This document shows positions 1-5,386 of a stretch of DNA of 5,734 nucleotides, in pieces; the stretch's first letter is position 1, and each line of letters starts with the position of its first letter. The stretch covers positions 1-5,734 of the forward strand of contig JALRGB010000663.1 of the NCBI GenBank assembly GCA_023253575.1. Direction: 5' to 3'. Position numbers and translations under genes: made by a program. Under the pieces are notes generated by a model. That model did no database searches and was not told where the DNA came from. It was given only the letters and a program-made list of their open reading frames with translations. The DNA is from Verrucomicrobiales bacterium (GTDB lineage: Bacteria > Verrucomicrobiota > Verrucomicrobiia > Verrucomicrobiales > V1-33).

Positions 1-67
1 TGCCGTTGTTTCGTATCCGGGTCTTTTGTAGCCGTGGGTCGCTGACTCTGGAGCCGTTCGATCTTTG
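1..67. other. Left-edge non-coding stretch after the aldolase stop
   Basis: No gene can be supported here. One plus-strand frame (from base 3) is open from the edge to a TAA at 69-71 that would overlap the aldolase stop tail to tail. It is only 22 codons long and its translation resembles nothing I recognise. I see no stem followed by a T-run that would terminate the minus-strand aldolase transcript. Confidence 0.4.
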
Positions 68-1114
68 TTAAGGCGCCAAAAATTCTCGCATGGCGGTGAT
101 GGTGCGTTCGATGCCTTCGGCATCGACGTCGAGGTGGGTGACGAAGCGCAGGCGGTACAGTCCGGTGATGAGGATCCCGCGGGATTGGAGGTGGGCGACC
201 AGGGCGGTGATTTGATGTTGGGCGGGGCCGGTCAGGTCGGCGAAGAGGATGTTGGTGTGGGGAGTGGCGACTTTGAGGCCGGGCAGGTTGGCGAGGCCGG
301 CGGCGAGTTGGGTGATGAGGGCGTGGTCGTGCGCGAGGCGGTCGATGTGATGTTCGAGGGCATGGGAGGCGGCGGCGGCGAGCAGGCCGGCTTGTCGCAG
401 TCCGCCTCCGGCCATTTTGCGGATGCGGTGGGCGCGGGCGATGAATTCGCGGGATCCGCAGAGGGCGGAGCCGATCGGGGCGCCCAGACCTTTGCTGAAG
501 CAGACGGAGGTACTATCGAAAAAGCTCGCGATGTGCCGTCCCTCGTGTTGTGGCGACTGGCCGGTGGTGGCGGCGACGGCGACGGCGGCATTAAACAGGC
601 GGGCGCCGTCCAGATGGGTTTGCAGGCCGTGGGCGCGCGCCAGGGCGGTGGCTTGCTCGAGGTAGGCCACGGGCAGCGAGCGTCCACCGATGGTGTTTTC
701 TAGGGCGAGCAGACGAGTGCGGGCGAAGTGGGCGTCGTCCGGTTTGATACTGGCTTCGATGTCGGCGAGTGACAGCGTGCCATCCTCTTGGTGGGCGAGC
801 GGCTGAGGTTGCACGCTGCCGAGGACGGCGGCCCCGCCGCCTTCCCAGCGGTAGCAATGGGCCATCTGGCCGACGATGTATTCGTCGCCGCGTTGGCAGT
901 GGGAGACAATGCCGCAGAAATTACTCTGGGTGCCCGTGGGCATGAACAAGGCGGCTTCAAAGCCGAGCATGGAGGCGATGGTGTCCTGGAGCGCGTTTAC
1001 GCTCGGGTCGTCGCCGAAGACATCATCACCGAGCGGGGCCGCCATCATGGCGGCGCGCATGGCCGCGGTCGGGCGGGTCACAGTGTCGCTGCGCAGATCA
1101 ACCAGTGGGCTCAT
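68..1114 (-). CDS. ltaE: Low-specificity L-threonine aldolase family enzyme (PLP-dependent)
   Basis: Predicted cytoplasmic fold-type I PLP enzyme of 348 residues, near the usual family length of about 340. The family cleaves L-threonine or L-allo-threonine to glycine and acetaldehyde. Seen: an N-terminal DLRSDTVTRPT signature (6-16), GDDVFGDDP (29-37), the MPTGTQSN cofactor-binding turn (58-65), a His in QMAHCYRWE (H86) that would stack on the PLP ring, HLDGAR (168-173) whose Asp169 should contact the pyridine nitrogen, SKGLGAPIGS (207-216) with Lys208 as Schiff-base lysine, and LRFVTHLDV (322-330) whose Arg323 should bind the substrate carboxylate. I start at the ATG at 1112-1114 because the family motif begins five residues later. 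An in-frame TTG at 1174 would add 20 mostly Pro, Asp and Arg residues unlike the family. No Shine-Dalgarno sequence precedes the ATG. The gene lies 153 bp after recA on the same strand, with no clear promoter or terminator between, so read-through from recA is possible. Substrate preference cannot be read from sequence; a related beta-eliminating lyase or D-/L-allo-specific aldolase is the main alternative. Confidence 0.9.
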   Translation of the reverse strand: MSPLVDLRSDTVTRPTAAMRAAMMAAPLGDDVFGDDPSVNALQDTIASMLGFEAALFMPTGTQSNFCGIVSHCQRGDEYIVGQMAHCYRWEGGGAAVLGSVQPQPLAHQEDGTLSLADIEASIKPDDAHFARTRLLALENTIGGRSLPVAYLEQATALARAHGLQTHLDGARLFNAAVAVAATTGQSPQHEGRHIASFFDSTSVCFSKGLGAPIGSALCGSREFIARAHRIRKMAGGGLRQAGLLAAAASHALEHHIDRLAHDHALITQLAAGLANLPGLKVATPHTNILFADLTGPAQHQITALVAHLQSRGILITGLYRLRFVTHLDVDAEGIERTITAMREFLAP

Positions 1115-1267
1115 GGGGCGGTCTTCTGGGGGGCTGGGATCTGGGCGGAGCGGCGGCGGGTCGGGCTGTACCAAGGTGGAGGGACCACGCCGGCGGGTGG
1201 TGGGACGAAGGTCAAACGCATACGAATGTCTTTGGTCCAGGGAGGGCAGGGAGGGTTGGGCGAGGAC

Positions 1268-2329
1268 TTATTTTTTCTTTTTTTCGTCGAGTTTGTCCTT
1301 CACTTTTGTTTCGATTTCAGCGTAGAGGGCTGGGTCATTTTTCAGGAGTTCCTTCGTGGCTTCGCGGCCTTGGGCGAGTTGTGAGCCGTTGTAGGCGAAC
1401 CAGCTACCCCGTTTTTGGAGGATATCTTGTTCGACGGCGAGGTCGACCAAGCTACCGGTACCGGAGATCCCTTCATTGTAGACGATTTCGAATTCTGCTT
1501 CGGTGAATGGTGGGGCCACCTTATTTTTGACGACTTTCAATTTTGTCAGGTTGCCGGTGACGGTGCCGTCACTGGATTTGATTTGGCCGATGCGGCGGAT
1601 ATCGATGCGGACGGAGGCGTAGAATTTCAGGGCGCGACCGCCGGGGGTGGTTTCTGGGCTACCGAACATGACGCCGATTTTTTCACGAATCTGGTTGGTG
1701 AAAATGACGCAGGTCCGGGCTTTGGAGATGAAGCTGGTTAATTTCCGCAGCGCTTGGCTCATGAGGCGCGCTTGGGCGCCGACGGTGGAGTCACCGATGT
1801 CACCTTCCAATTCGTGTTTGGTGACGAGGGCGGCCACGGAGTCGAGCACGATGACATCGACGGCATTGGAGCGGACGAGTTGTTCGACGATTTGCAGCGC
1901 TTCTTCACCGGAGCTCGGCTGGGAGACGAGCAAGTCGTTCATGTTGACGCCGAGTTTTTTGGAGTATTCCGGATCGAGGGCGTGTTCGACGTCGATGAAG
2001 GCGGCGAGACCGCCGCGTTTTTGGGCTTGGGCGACGGCGGTCAGGGTCAGAGTTGTTTTACCGGATGATTCGGGGCCGTAGATTTCGATGATGCGGCCGC
2101 GGGGAAATCCCCCGACGCCGAGAGCGCGATCGATGAGCAAGTTGCCAGTGGGGATGACGTCGATATCGACGCGATGGCTATCGCCCATTTTCATGATGGC
2201 GCCTTCGCCGAAGTCCTTTTGGATCTGTTGAATGGCGAGGTCGAGGGCTTTGACTCGGACGGCGTCCATTTTGGAGTCTGGGGGGACGGCGGAGAGAGTC
2301 GCGGAATCGGAAGTATCTTTTTTGGCCAT
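1268..2329 (-). CDS. recA: Recombinase RecA
   Basis: RecA forms ATP-dependent filaments on single-stranded DNA, drives homologous pairing and strand exchange, and triggers LexA self-cleavage. The 353 residues match the normal length. Seen: Walker A GPESSGKT (85-92), catalytic Glu115 in IDVEHALDP, Walker B VIVLDS (159-164), DNA-binding loop L1 around EGDIGDST (175-182), loop L2 in FTNQIREKIGVMFGSPETT (210-228) with the switch glutamine Gln213, and KVVKNKVAPPF (265-275). The core looks intact. The C-terminus ends in four lysines, whereas E. coli RecA has a longer acidic regulatory tail. The ATG at 2327-2329 gives the standard MAKK start. The frame stays open upstream to a GTG at 2476, but those 49 residues do not look like RecA and would cover the promoter and operator region. 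No Shine-Dalgarno sequence precedes the ATG. The gene is divergent from the secreted cytochrome c protein. SOS control through the LexA-like site at 2400-2413 is inferred. Confidence 0.98.
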   Translation of the reverse strand: MAKKDTSDSATLSAVPPDSKMDAVRVKALDLAIQQIQKDFGEGAIMKMGDSHRVDIDVIPTGNLLIDRALGVGGFPRGRIIEIYGPESSGKTTLTLTAVAQAQKRGGLAAFIDVEHALDPEYSKKLGVNMNDLLVSQPSSGEEALQIVEQLVRSNAVDVIVLDSVAALVTKHELEGDIGDSTVGAQARLMSQALRKLTSFISKARTCVIFTNQIREKIGVMFGSPETTPGGRALKFYASVRIDIRRIGQIKSSDGTVTGNLTKLKVVKNKVAPPFTEAEFEIVYNEGISGTGSLVDLAVEQDILQKRGSWFAYNGSQLAQGREATKELLKNDPALYAEIETKVKDKLDEKKKK

Positions 2330-2373
2330 GGATGGGGTGCGATGAAAGGTGCGGGACTGAAAGTGTGGGTGGA

Positions 2374-2387
2374 TGAAATGCGGAACA
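2374..2387. promoter_or_regulatory. Possible second, weak LexA-like site in the recA leader
   Basis: On the plus strand this 14-mer reads TGAAA-TGCG-GAACA: one perfect GAACA half-site and a poor partner, 7 of 10 defined positions against TGTTC-N4-GAACA. Its GAACA faces the TGTTC of the stronger site across 12 bp (2388-2399). It may be chance and is listed mainly because of that facing arrangement. Confidence 0.25.
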
Positions 2388-2393
2388 GCGGGC

Positions 2394-2422
2394 AGGCTGT
2401 GTTCAAAAAAGCAATTCGTCAA
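2394..2422 (-). promoter_or_regulatory. Tentative recA promoter (-35 TTGACG)
   Basis: Read in the recA direction, TTGACG (2422-2417) is a 5-of-6 match to the sigma-70 -35 hexamer. A 17-bp spacer leads to CAGCCT (2399-2394), a poor -10 that keeps only the second and last consensus bases. The LexA-like site fills almost the whole spacer, which is the reason for taking this weak promoter seriously. An AT-rich segment at 2431-2442 is an alternative -10 area. Confidence 0.35.
2400..2413 (-). promoter_or_regulatory. Candidate LexA operator upstream of recA
   Basis: In the recA direction the site reads TGCTT-TTTT-GAACA. The published verrucomicrobial LexA motif is TGTTC-N4-GAACA. The right half-site is perfect and the left matches at 3 of 5, giving 8 of 10 defined positions. 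It sits 71 bp upstream of the recA ATG and lies just inside a TTGACG hexamer, where a bound repressor would block RNA polymerase. The match and position are seen; LexA binding is inferred. Assuming even base frequencies, an 8-of-10 match somewhere in this 344-bp region would occur by chance roughly one time in eight, so the position carries much of the weight. Confidence 0.5.
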
Positions 2423-2509
2423 CTCTGGAAGCGAAATAATTTGTGAGTGTTGACTAGGGGTTACGTTTCTAATCACGGACTGGAGGGGGAGGACAGCGGT
2501 ATTTTCGGC

Positions 2510-2545
2510 GGGGAGTGGGGGTGGGGGATTTTTTGTGACTGGGGG
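2510..2545 (+). other. G-tract cluster, weak G-quadruplex potential
   Basis: Four plus-strand G-runs of 4, 5, 5 and 5 (2510-2513, 2517-2521, 2523-2527, 2541-2545) are separated by loops of 3, 1 and 13 bases. A fifth run lies upstream at 2485-2489. The first three runs are tightly spaced, but the 13-base loop exceeds the usual seven-base limit, so folding is uncertain. The strong general G bias of this strand may explain the runs. Confidence 0.3.
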
Positions 2546-2546
2546 T

Positions 2547-2605
2547 GGTGTCTGATTTCGCAGACGATGGCGACGGCGGTGGGCGGTGGGGTGTCTGATT
2601 TCGCA
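2547..2605 (+). repeat. Pair of 16-bp exact direct repeats, 43 bp apart
   Basis: GGTGTCTGATTTCGCA occurs at 2547-2562 and again at 2590-2605, a start-to-start distance of 43 bp, about four helical turns. The first copy extends into a small inverted repeat, GTCTG-ATTTCG-CAGAC (2550-2565). The second copy lacks the right arm and continues into ATAAAAG. Both are preceded by G-rich DNA. The pair lies 69-127 bp upstream of the plus-strand gene start. It could be a tandem regulator-binding site or two copies of a dispersed intergenic repeat; the window alone cannot decide. Confidence 0.65.
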
Positions 2606-2673
2606 TAAAAGTTGTCCGCGCGCGATCTTGGGGTACCCGTTAGAGGACAGCTGATTCTTTTCCCTGAAATATT

Positions 2674-5079
2674 ATGATGATTCCTCGATTTTCCCTTCCG
2701 TGGCTGACTCCTGTGATGGGGTGTGTTGTTTTGACGTCGGCGGTCTGGGCGGTTGAGGCGCCGCGTCCGATGCGTGTGCTTTTCACGGCTCCGGACGGTG
2801 GTTCGGCGGAGGCGACGACGGCGTATCATGGGATTATTGAGGCCTTAGGGCGGGACGCGATTTTTGTTGATTGGTTGGAGGAGAAGCAGGCGACGCCGGA
2901 GGCGGTGGGGTGGTATGATGTGGTGCTGAAGGCGGCGGCGGCGCCGGATGCCGAGGCGGTGCGGGCGGCGGTTGAGAGTGGGGCCAAAGCCGAGGCGATG
3001 GCAGCGTGGCGGGGGTTTTTGAAATCGCGCGAAGCGGAGTCGAGGCGGCCGAGTCCGGATGTGGCTAACTATGAAAGACGTCCAGAGGCCATCACGTTTC
3101 AGGAGCCCTTGAGTGTGGCCGGATCGATGGCGCGGACGCAGGTTCCGGCGGATTTGGAACTACGATTGTTTGCGAGCGAGCCGGACATTCGCAAGCCGAT
3201 TGCTTTTGCGTGGGATGAGCGGGGGCGGCTGTGGGTGGCGGAGACGGGTGATTACCCTCACGGGGTGGCGCCGACCGGGATGGGGGGTGACTCGATCAGG
3301 ATTTGTGAGGACACGGATGGGGACGGGCGGGCGGACGTTTTCACGGTGTTTGCCGACGGCTTAAATATTCCGACCGGGCTGGTGTTGGTGCGGGGTGGGG
3401 TCATTGTTTCCCAACCGCCGCGGTTCCTTTTTCTGAAAGATACGGATGGTGACGGCAAGGCGGACGTACGGGAGGAGATTCATTCGGGCTGGGGCATTGG
3501 CGACACCCATGCGCAGGCGGCTCAGCTGCATTACGGGTACGACAACTTGGTGTACGGCACGGTGGGCTACAGTGGTTATCGAGGGAAAGTGAAGGGCGGT
3601 GAAGAGGCGGGATTTGGCCAAGGGATGTACCGGTTGAAGTCGGATGGCAGTGAGCTCGAGTTCCTGCACCAGTTCAGCAACAACACCTGGGGATTTGGAT
3701 ACAATGCGGCGGGTGATTTGTTCGGGGGCACGGCCAACAATGCGCCAAGCTTCTTTTGTGGGATACCGGCCACGGTAGTGCCGAAAGACCTGAAGGTGAT
3801 GACAGCTAAAAAGATCAATATTGAGGACCGGGCTCATGCGATCACGCCGAACTACCGACAGGTCGACGTCATGGGCGGCTATACGGCGGCGGCTGGGCAC
3901 ATGTTTATCGAATCGGGTCGCCTGCCGGCGCGACTGCAAGGCAAGGCGATGGTCTGCGAGCCGACGATGAAGTTGATCGGGCTCATGGATGTCCAGTCGG
4001 AAGGAGCGGGTTATGTTTCCCGGGATGGATTTAATGTGCTGGCGAGCACGGATGAATGGATGTCGCCGGTCTATGCGGAAGTCGGTCCGGACGGCGCCAT
4101 CTGGGTGGCGGACTGGCAGAATTTTATTATTCAGCACAATCCGACGCCGAGCCAGGGGTCGGGTGGATATGATGCGAAGACGGGGGTGGGGGGAGCCCAT
4201 GAGAATCCATTGCGCGATCACGAGCGTGGCCGGATTTACCGGATTGTGGCGCGGGGGGCGGCGACCGACAAAGTGCCGACTTTAGCGGGGGCATCGACGG
4301 CTGAGCTGGTGGGGGCATTGGCGAGCGACACGCAGGTTCGGCGGTTGTTGGCGCAGCGGTTGTTAGTGGAAGGGAAGTCGTGGGAGGCCACGCCGTCATT
4401 AGAGGCGTTGGTGTTGGCTAATGACGGTGGGGTGGCGGCCATTCATGCGTTGTGGACGCTGCATGGATTGGAGACGTTGGAGGCGAAGGCGCATCAGGCG
4501 GCGCTGTTGGCGCGGGATGCGCGGCTCCGCCGCAATGCGATCCGCGCGCTGGCGCCGGATGCGGCGGGACTCGCCTTGTTTTTCGGTTCAGGGGTGATCA
4601 ATGACCCGGATTTGACGACCCGGCTGGCGGCTTTTGTGAAGTTGGCGGAATTTCCGACGACTCCCCAGCTGACCACCGCGGCGGCGGCCATTGCGCAGGA
4701 CCCCGTGGCCCAGGGCGACGAATGGTTGCGGGAAGCCTCGAAGGTGCTGTCACACCGTCACGGTGGGGTGGCGGCTCCCGTGGTGGCCTTGCAGCCGGGC
4801 GATGTGGCGAGGGGTGAGGAAATTTTCCGTAAACATCCGACAGGCGCCTGCATTCTCTGTCATGCCTTGAAGGGTGAGGGCAGCGCGGTTGGGCCGGCCA
4901 TGGACGGCATTGCCAGCCGTCAGGAGGCGGCGTACTTGCGTCGTTCCATGCTGGAGCCGAGCGCGGAGATTGCTGTTGGTTATGAATTTCTGAAAGTTTC
5001 CCCGATGCCGCCGATGGGGCTTGTCTTGCAGCCGCAAGAAATTGAAGATGTTCTGAGTTTTCTTGGCTCGCTCAAGTAA
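2674..5079 (+). CDS. Secreted PVC-type propeller dehydrogenase-like protein with HEAT-like repeats and C-terminal cytochrome c
   Basis: An 801-residue exported protein of a family largely found in Planctomycetes and Verrucomicrobia (known to me as TIGR02604 plus TIGR02603). Residues 1-26 look like a signal peptide with a likely cut after VWA. Residues 33 to about 105 resemble the first part of the ThuA-like domain that often leads this family but appear shortened. Residues about 160-525 form the beta-propeller, with FASEPDIRKPIAFAWDERG, NNTWG (336-340), STDEWMSP (458-465) and HNPTPS (488-493). Two DTDGDGxAD loops (213-221, 256-264) resemble calcium-binding sites. Helical HEAT-like repeats follow (about 530-700). 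The cytochrome c domain (about 709-801) has CILCH (Cys726, Cys729, His730) for covalent haem and SPMPPMG, with Met778 or Met781 as likely axial ligand. It is about 40-50 residues shorter than the family form. Inferred role: periplasmic or cell-surface oxidation passing electrons to haem; the substrate is unknown. ATGATG at 2674-2679 leaves two possible starts, with no Shine-Dalgarno sequence. Confidence 0.92.
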   Translation: MMIPRFSLPWLTPVMGCVVLTSAVWAVEAPRPMRVLFTAPDGGSAEATTAYHGIIEALGRDAIFVDWLEEKQATPEAVGWYDVVLKAAAAPDAEAVRAAVESGAKAEAMAAWRGFLKSREAESRRPSPDVANYERRPEAITFQEPLSVAGSMARTQVPADLELRLFASEPDIRKPIAFAWDERGRLWVAETGDYPHGVAPTGMGGDSIRICEDTDGDGRADVFTVFADGLNIPTGLVLVRGGVIVSQPPRFLFLKDTDGDGKADVREEIHSGWGIGDTHAQAAQLHYGYDNLVYGTVGYSGYRGKVKGGEEAGFGQGMYRLKSDGSELEFLHQFSNNTWGFGYNAAGDLFGGTANNAPSFFCGIPATVVPKDLKVMTAKKINIEDRAHAITPNYRQVDVMGGYTAAAGHMFIESGRLPARLQGKAMVCEPTMKLIGLMDVQSEGAGYVSRDGFNVLASTDEWMSPVYAEVGPDGAIWVADWQNFIIQHNPTPSQGSGGYDAKTGVGGAHENPLRDHERGRIYRIVARGAATDKVPTLAGASTAELVGALASDTQVRRLLAQRLLVEGKSWEATPSLEALVLANDGGVAAIHALWTLHGLETLEAKAHQAALLARDARLRRNAIRALAPDAAGLALFFGSGVINDPDLTTRLAAFVKLAEFPTTPQLTTAAAAIAQDPVAQGDEWLREASKVLSHRHGGVAAPVVALQPGDVARGEEIFRKHPTGACILCHALKGEGSAVGPAMDGIASRQEAAYLRRSMLEPSAEIAVGYEFLKVSPMPPMGLVLQPQEIEDVLSFLGSLK

Positions 5080-5088
5080 CGAGCGAGC
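5066..5088 (+). other. Hairpin spanning the stop codon of the cytochrome c protein
   Basis: A perfect 8-bp stem, GCTCGCTC (5066-5073) with GAGCGAGC (5081-5088), closes a 7-base loop that contains the TAA stop. No T-run follows, so it is not a classic intrinsic terminator. It could stabilise the 3' end of the mRNA. Confidence 0.55.
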
Positions 5089-5091
5089 GGG

Positions 5092-5106
5092 CCCGGCGTG
5101 GCCGGG
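5092..5106 (+). other. GC-rich hairpin, 6-bp stem
   Basis: CCCGGC (5092-5097) pairs perfectly with GCCGGG (5101-5106) around a GTG loop. It is the middle one of three hairpins, four bases after the first. Confidence 0.5.
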
Positions 5107-5115
5107 TGCGGTGGA

Positions 5116-5137
5116 AGGGGCGGTATTTTCCGCCCCT
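5116..5137. terminator. Strong hairpin, probable transcription end without U-tract
   Basis: AGGGGCGG (5116-5123) pairs perfectly with CCGCCCCT (5130-5137) around a TATTTT loop. This is the most stable-looking of the three hairpins after the cytochrome c gene, and the next gene downstream has its own promoter-like sequence. Neither strand has a T-run after the stem, so the terminator call is inference from position and stem strength. Confidence 0.45.
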
Positions 5138-5299
5138 CATTGCCGGAATCACGGTCTTTTGTGATTGACGGTGAGGGGAGTACCCATTAGTTGTGACCCC
5201 GCTTCAGCCCGGACCGCCCCATTCTTAGGAAGATTTTTCCGCCTTTTCCCCGTAAATTTTGAGCGTGACCGGACGTTGGCATCCCCAGACAATCTAAAA

Positions 5300-5317
5300 G
5301 CAGAAATTGTTTTCTGC
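5300..5317. promoter_or_regulatory. Palindromic operator candidate before the sigma-factor gene
   Basis: GCAGAAA (5300-5306) and TTTCTGC (5311-5317) form a perfect inverted repeat around TTGT. It ends two bases before a TATAAT box, so it covers the -10/-35 spacer. That is where a repressor, or an activator in place of the missing -35, would bind. It does not match the verrucomicrobial LexA motif. The bound regulator is unknown. Confidence 0.45.
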
Positions 5318-5319
5318 GG

Positions 5320-5325
5320 TATAAT
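5320..5325 (+). promoter_or_regulatory. Consensus -10 box TATAAT upstream of the sigma-factor gene
   Basis: TATAAT is a perfect sigma-70 -10 hexamer, 61 bp upstream of the ATG at 5387. No good -35 lies 16-18 bp upstream (AAAGCA at 17). TG occurs five bases upstream, which is not the strict extended -10 spacing. Transcription would start near 5332 and give a leader of about 55 bases. Confidence 0.5.
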
Positions 5326-5386
5326 GACTTGTTGTGGTATAGGCATTGCTCCCCTGTCCTCCCCCTGAAGGCACCTTCTTTTTTCC

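Larger units (their letters stand above)
2330..2673. other. Divergent intergenic region between recA and the secreted cytochrome c protein
   Basis: These 344 bp should hold the promoters of both flanking genes. The recA-proximal third is AT-richer and contains LexA-like half-sites and a TTGACG hexamer. The middle (about 2485-2548) is a run of G-tracts on the plus strand. The part near the plus-strand gene carries the 16-bp direct repeat pair, a CGCGCGCG run (2617-2624) and an 8-bp palindrome GGGTACCC (2631-2638). I could not identify a convincing -35/-10 pair for the plus-strand gene. Open frames crossing the region look like chance extensions and show no recognisable protein. Confidence 0.7.
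5138..5386. other. Leader region upstream of the sigma-factor gene
   Basis: No gene is supported in these 249 bp. A 6-bp inverted repeat, AATCAC (5147-5152) with GTGATT (5161-5166), lies at the left. A TTGACG hexamer at 5165-5170 has only a poor -10 partner (TAGTTG, 5188-5193). The best promoter signal is at 5300-5325. After it the leader is pyrimidine-rich. A minor 4-bp hairpin with T6 after it (5367-5384) sits directly before the start codon. There is no Shine-Dalgarno sequence at a useful distance. Confidence 0.5.

Noticed and set aside
3..71. End of a convergent plus-strand gene with stop overlapping the aldolase stop
   Set aside because: Only 22 open codons at the window edge, no recognisable protein end.
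65..703. Gly/Asp/Glu-rich plus-strand open frame opposite the aldolase
   Set aside because: Low-complexity mirror of the real gene; no family resemblance.
1115..1174. 20-residue extension of the aldolase to a TTG
   Set aside because: Proline-rich and unlike the family; the ATG at 1114 fits known N-termini.
1115..1267. Terminator or promoter between recA and the aldolase
   Set aside because: The CCAC/GTGG stems here are four base pairs with no T-run, and the TTTGAC hexamer at 1216-1211 has no -10 partner.
788..1384. Plus-strand open frame covering the aldolase 5' end, the 153-bp gap and the recA 3' end
   Set aside because: Overlaps two certain genes antisense and shows no domain or ribosome binding site.
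2330..2476. 49-residue N-terminal extension of RecA to a GTG at 2476
   Set aside because: It does not resemble RecA, would overlap the promoter and LexA-like site, and the ATG at 2329 gives the standard MAKK start.
2473..2829. Arg-rich minus-strand open frame across the divergent region
   Set aside because: Overlaps the signal peptide region of the real plus-strand gene and the repeats; composition looks like translated GC-rich intergenic DNA.
3361..4221. 286-codon open frame on the minus strand opposite the cytochrome c gene
   Set aside because: It lies wholly inside a well-supported gene, its translation has no recognisable motif, and long antisense frames are expected in GC-rich coding DNA.
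5367..5384. GAAG-GCAC-CTTC followed by six T as an attenuator before the sigma-factor gene
   Set aside because: A 4-bp stem is too weak to call a terminator; it resembles one only because the leader is pyrimidine-rich.
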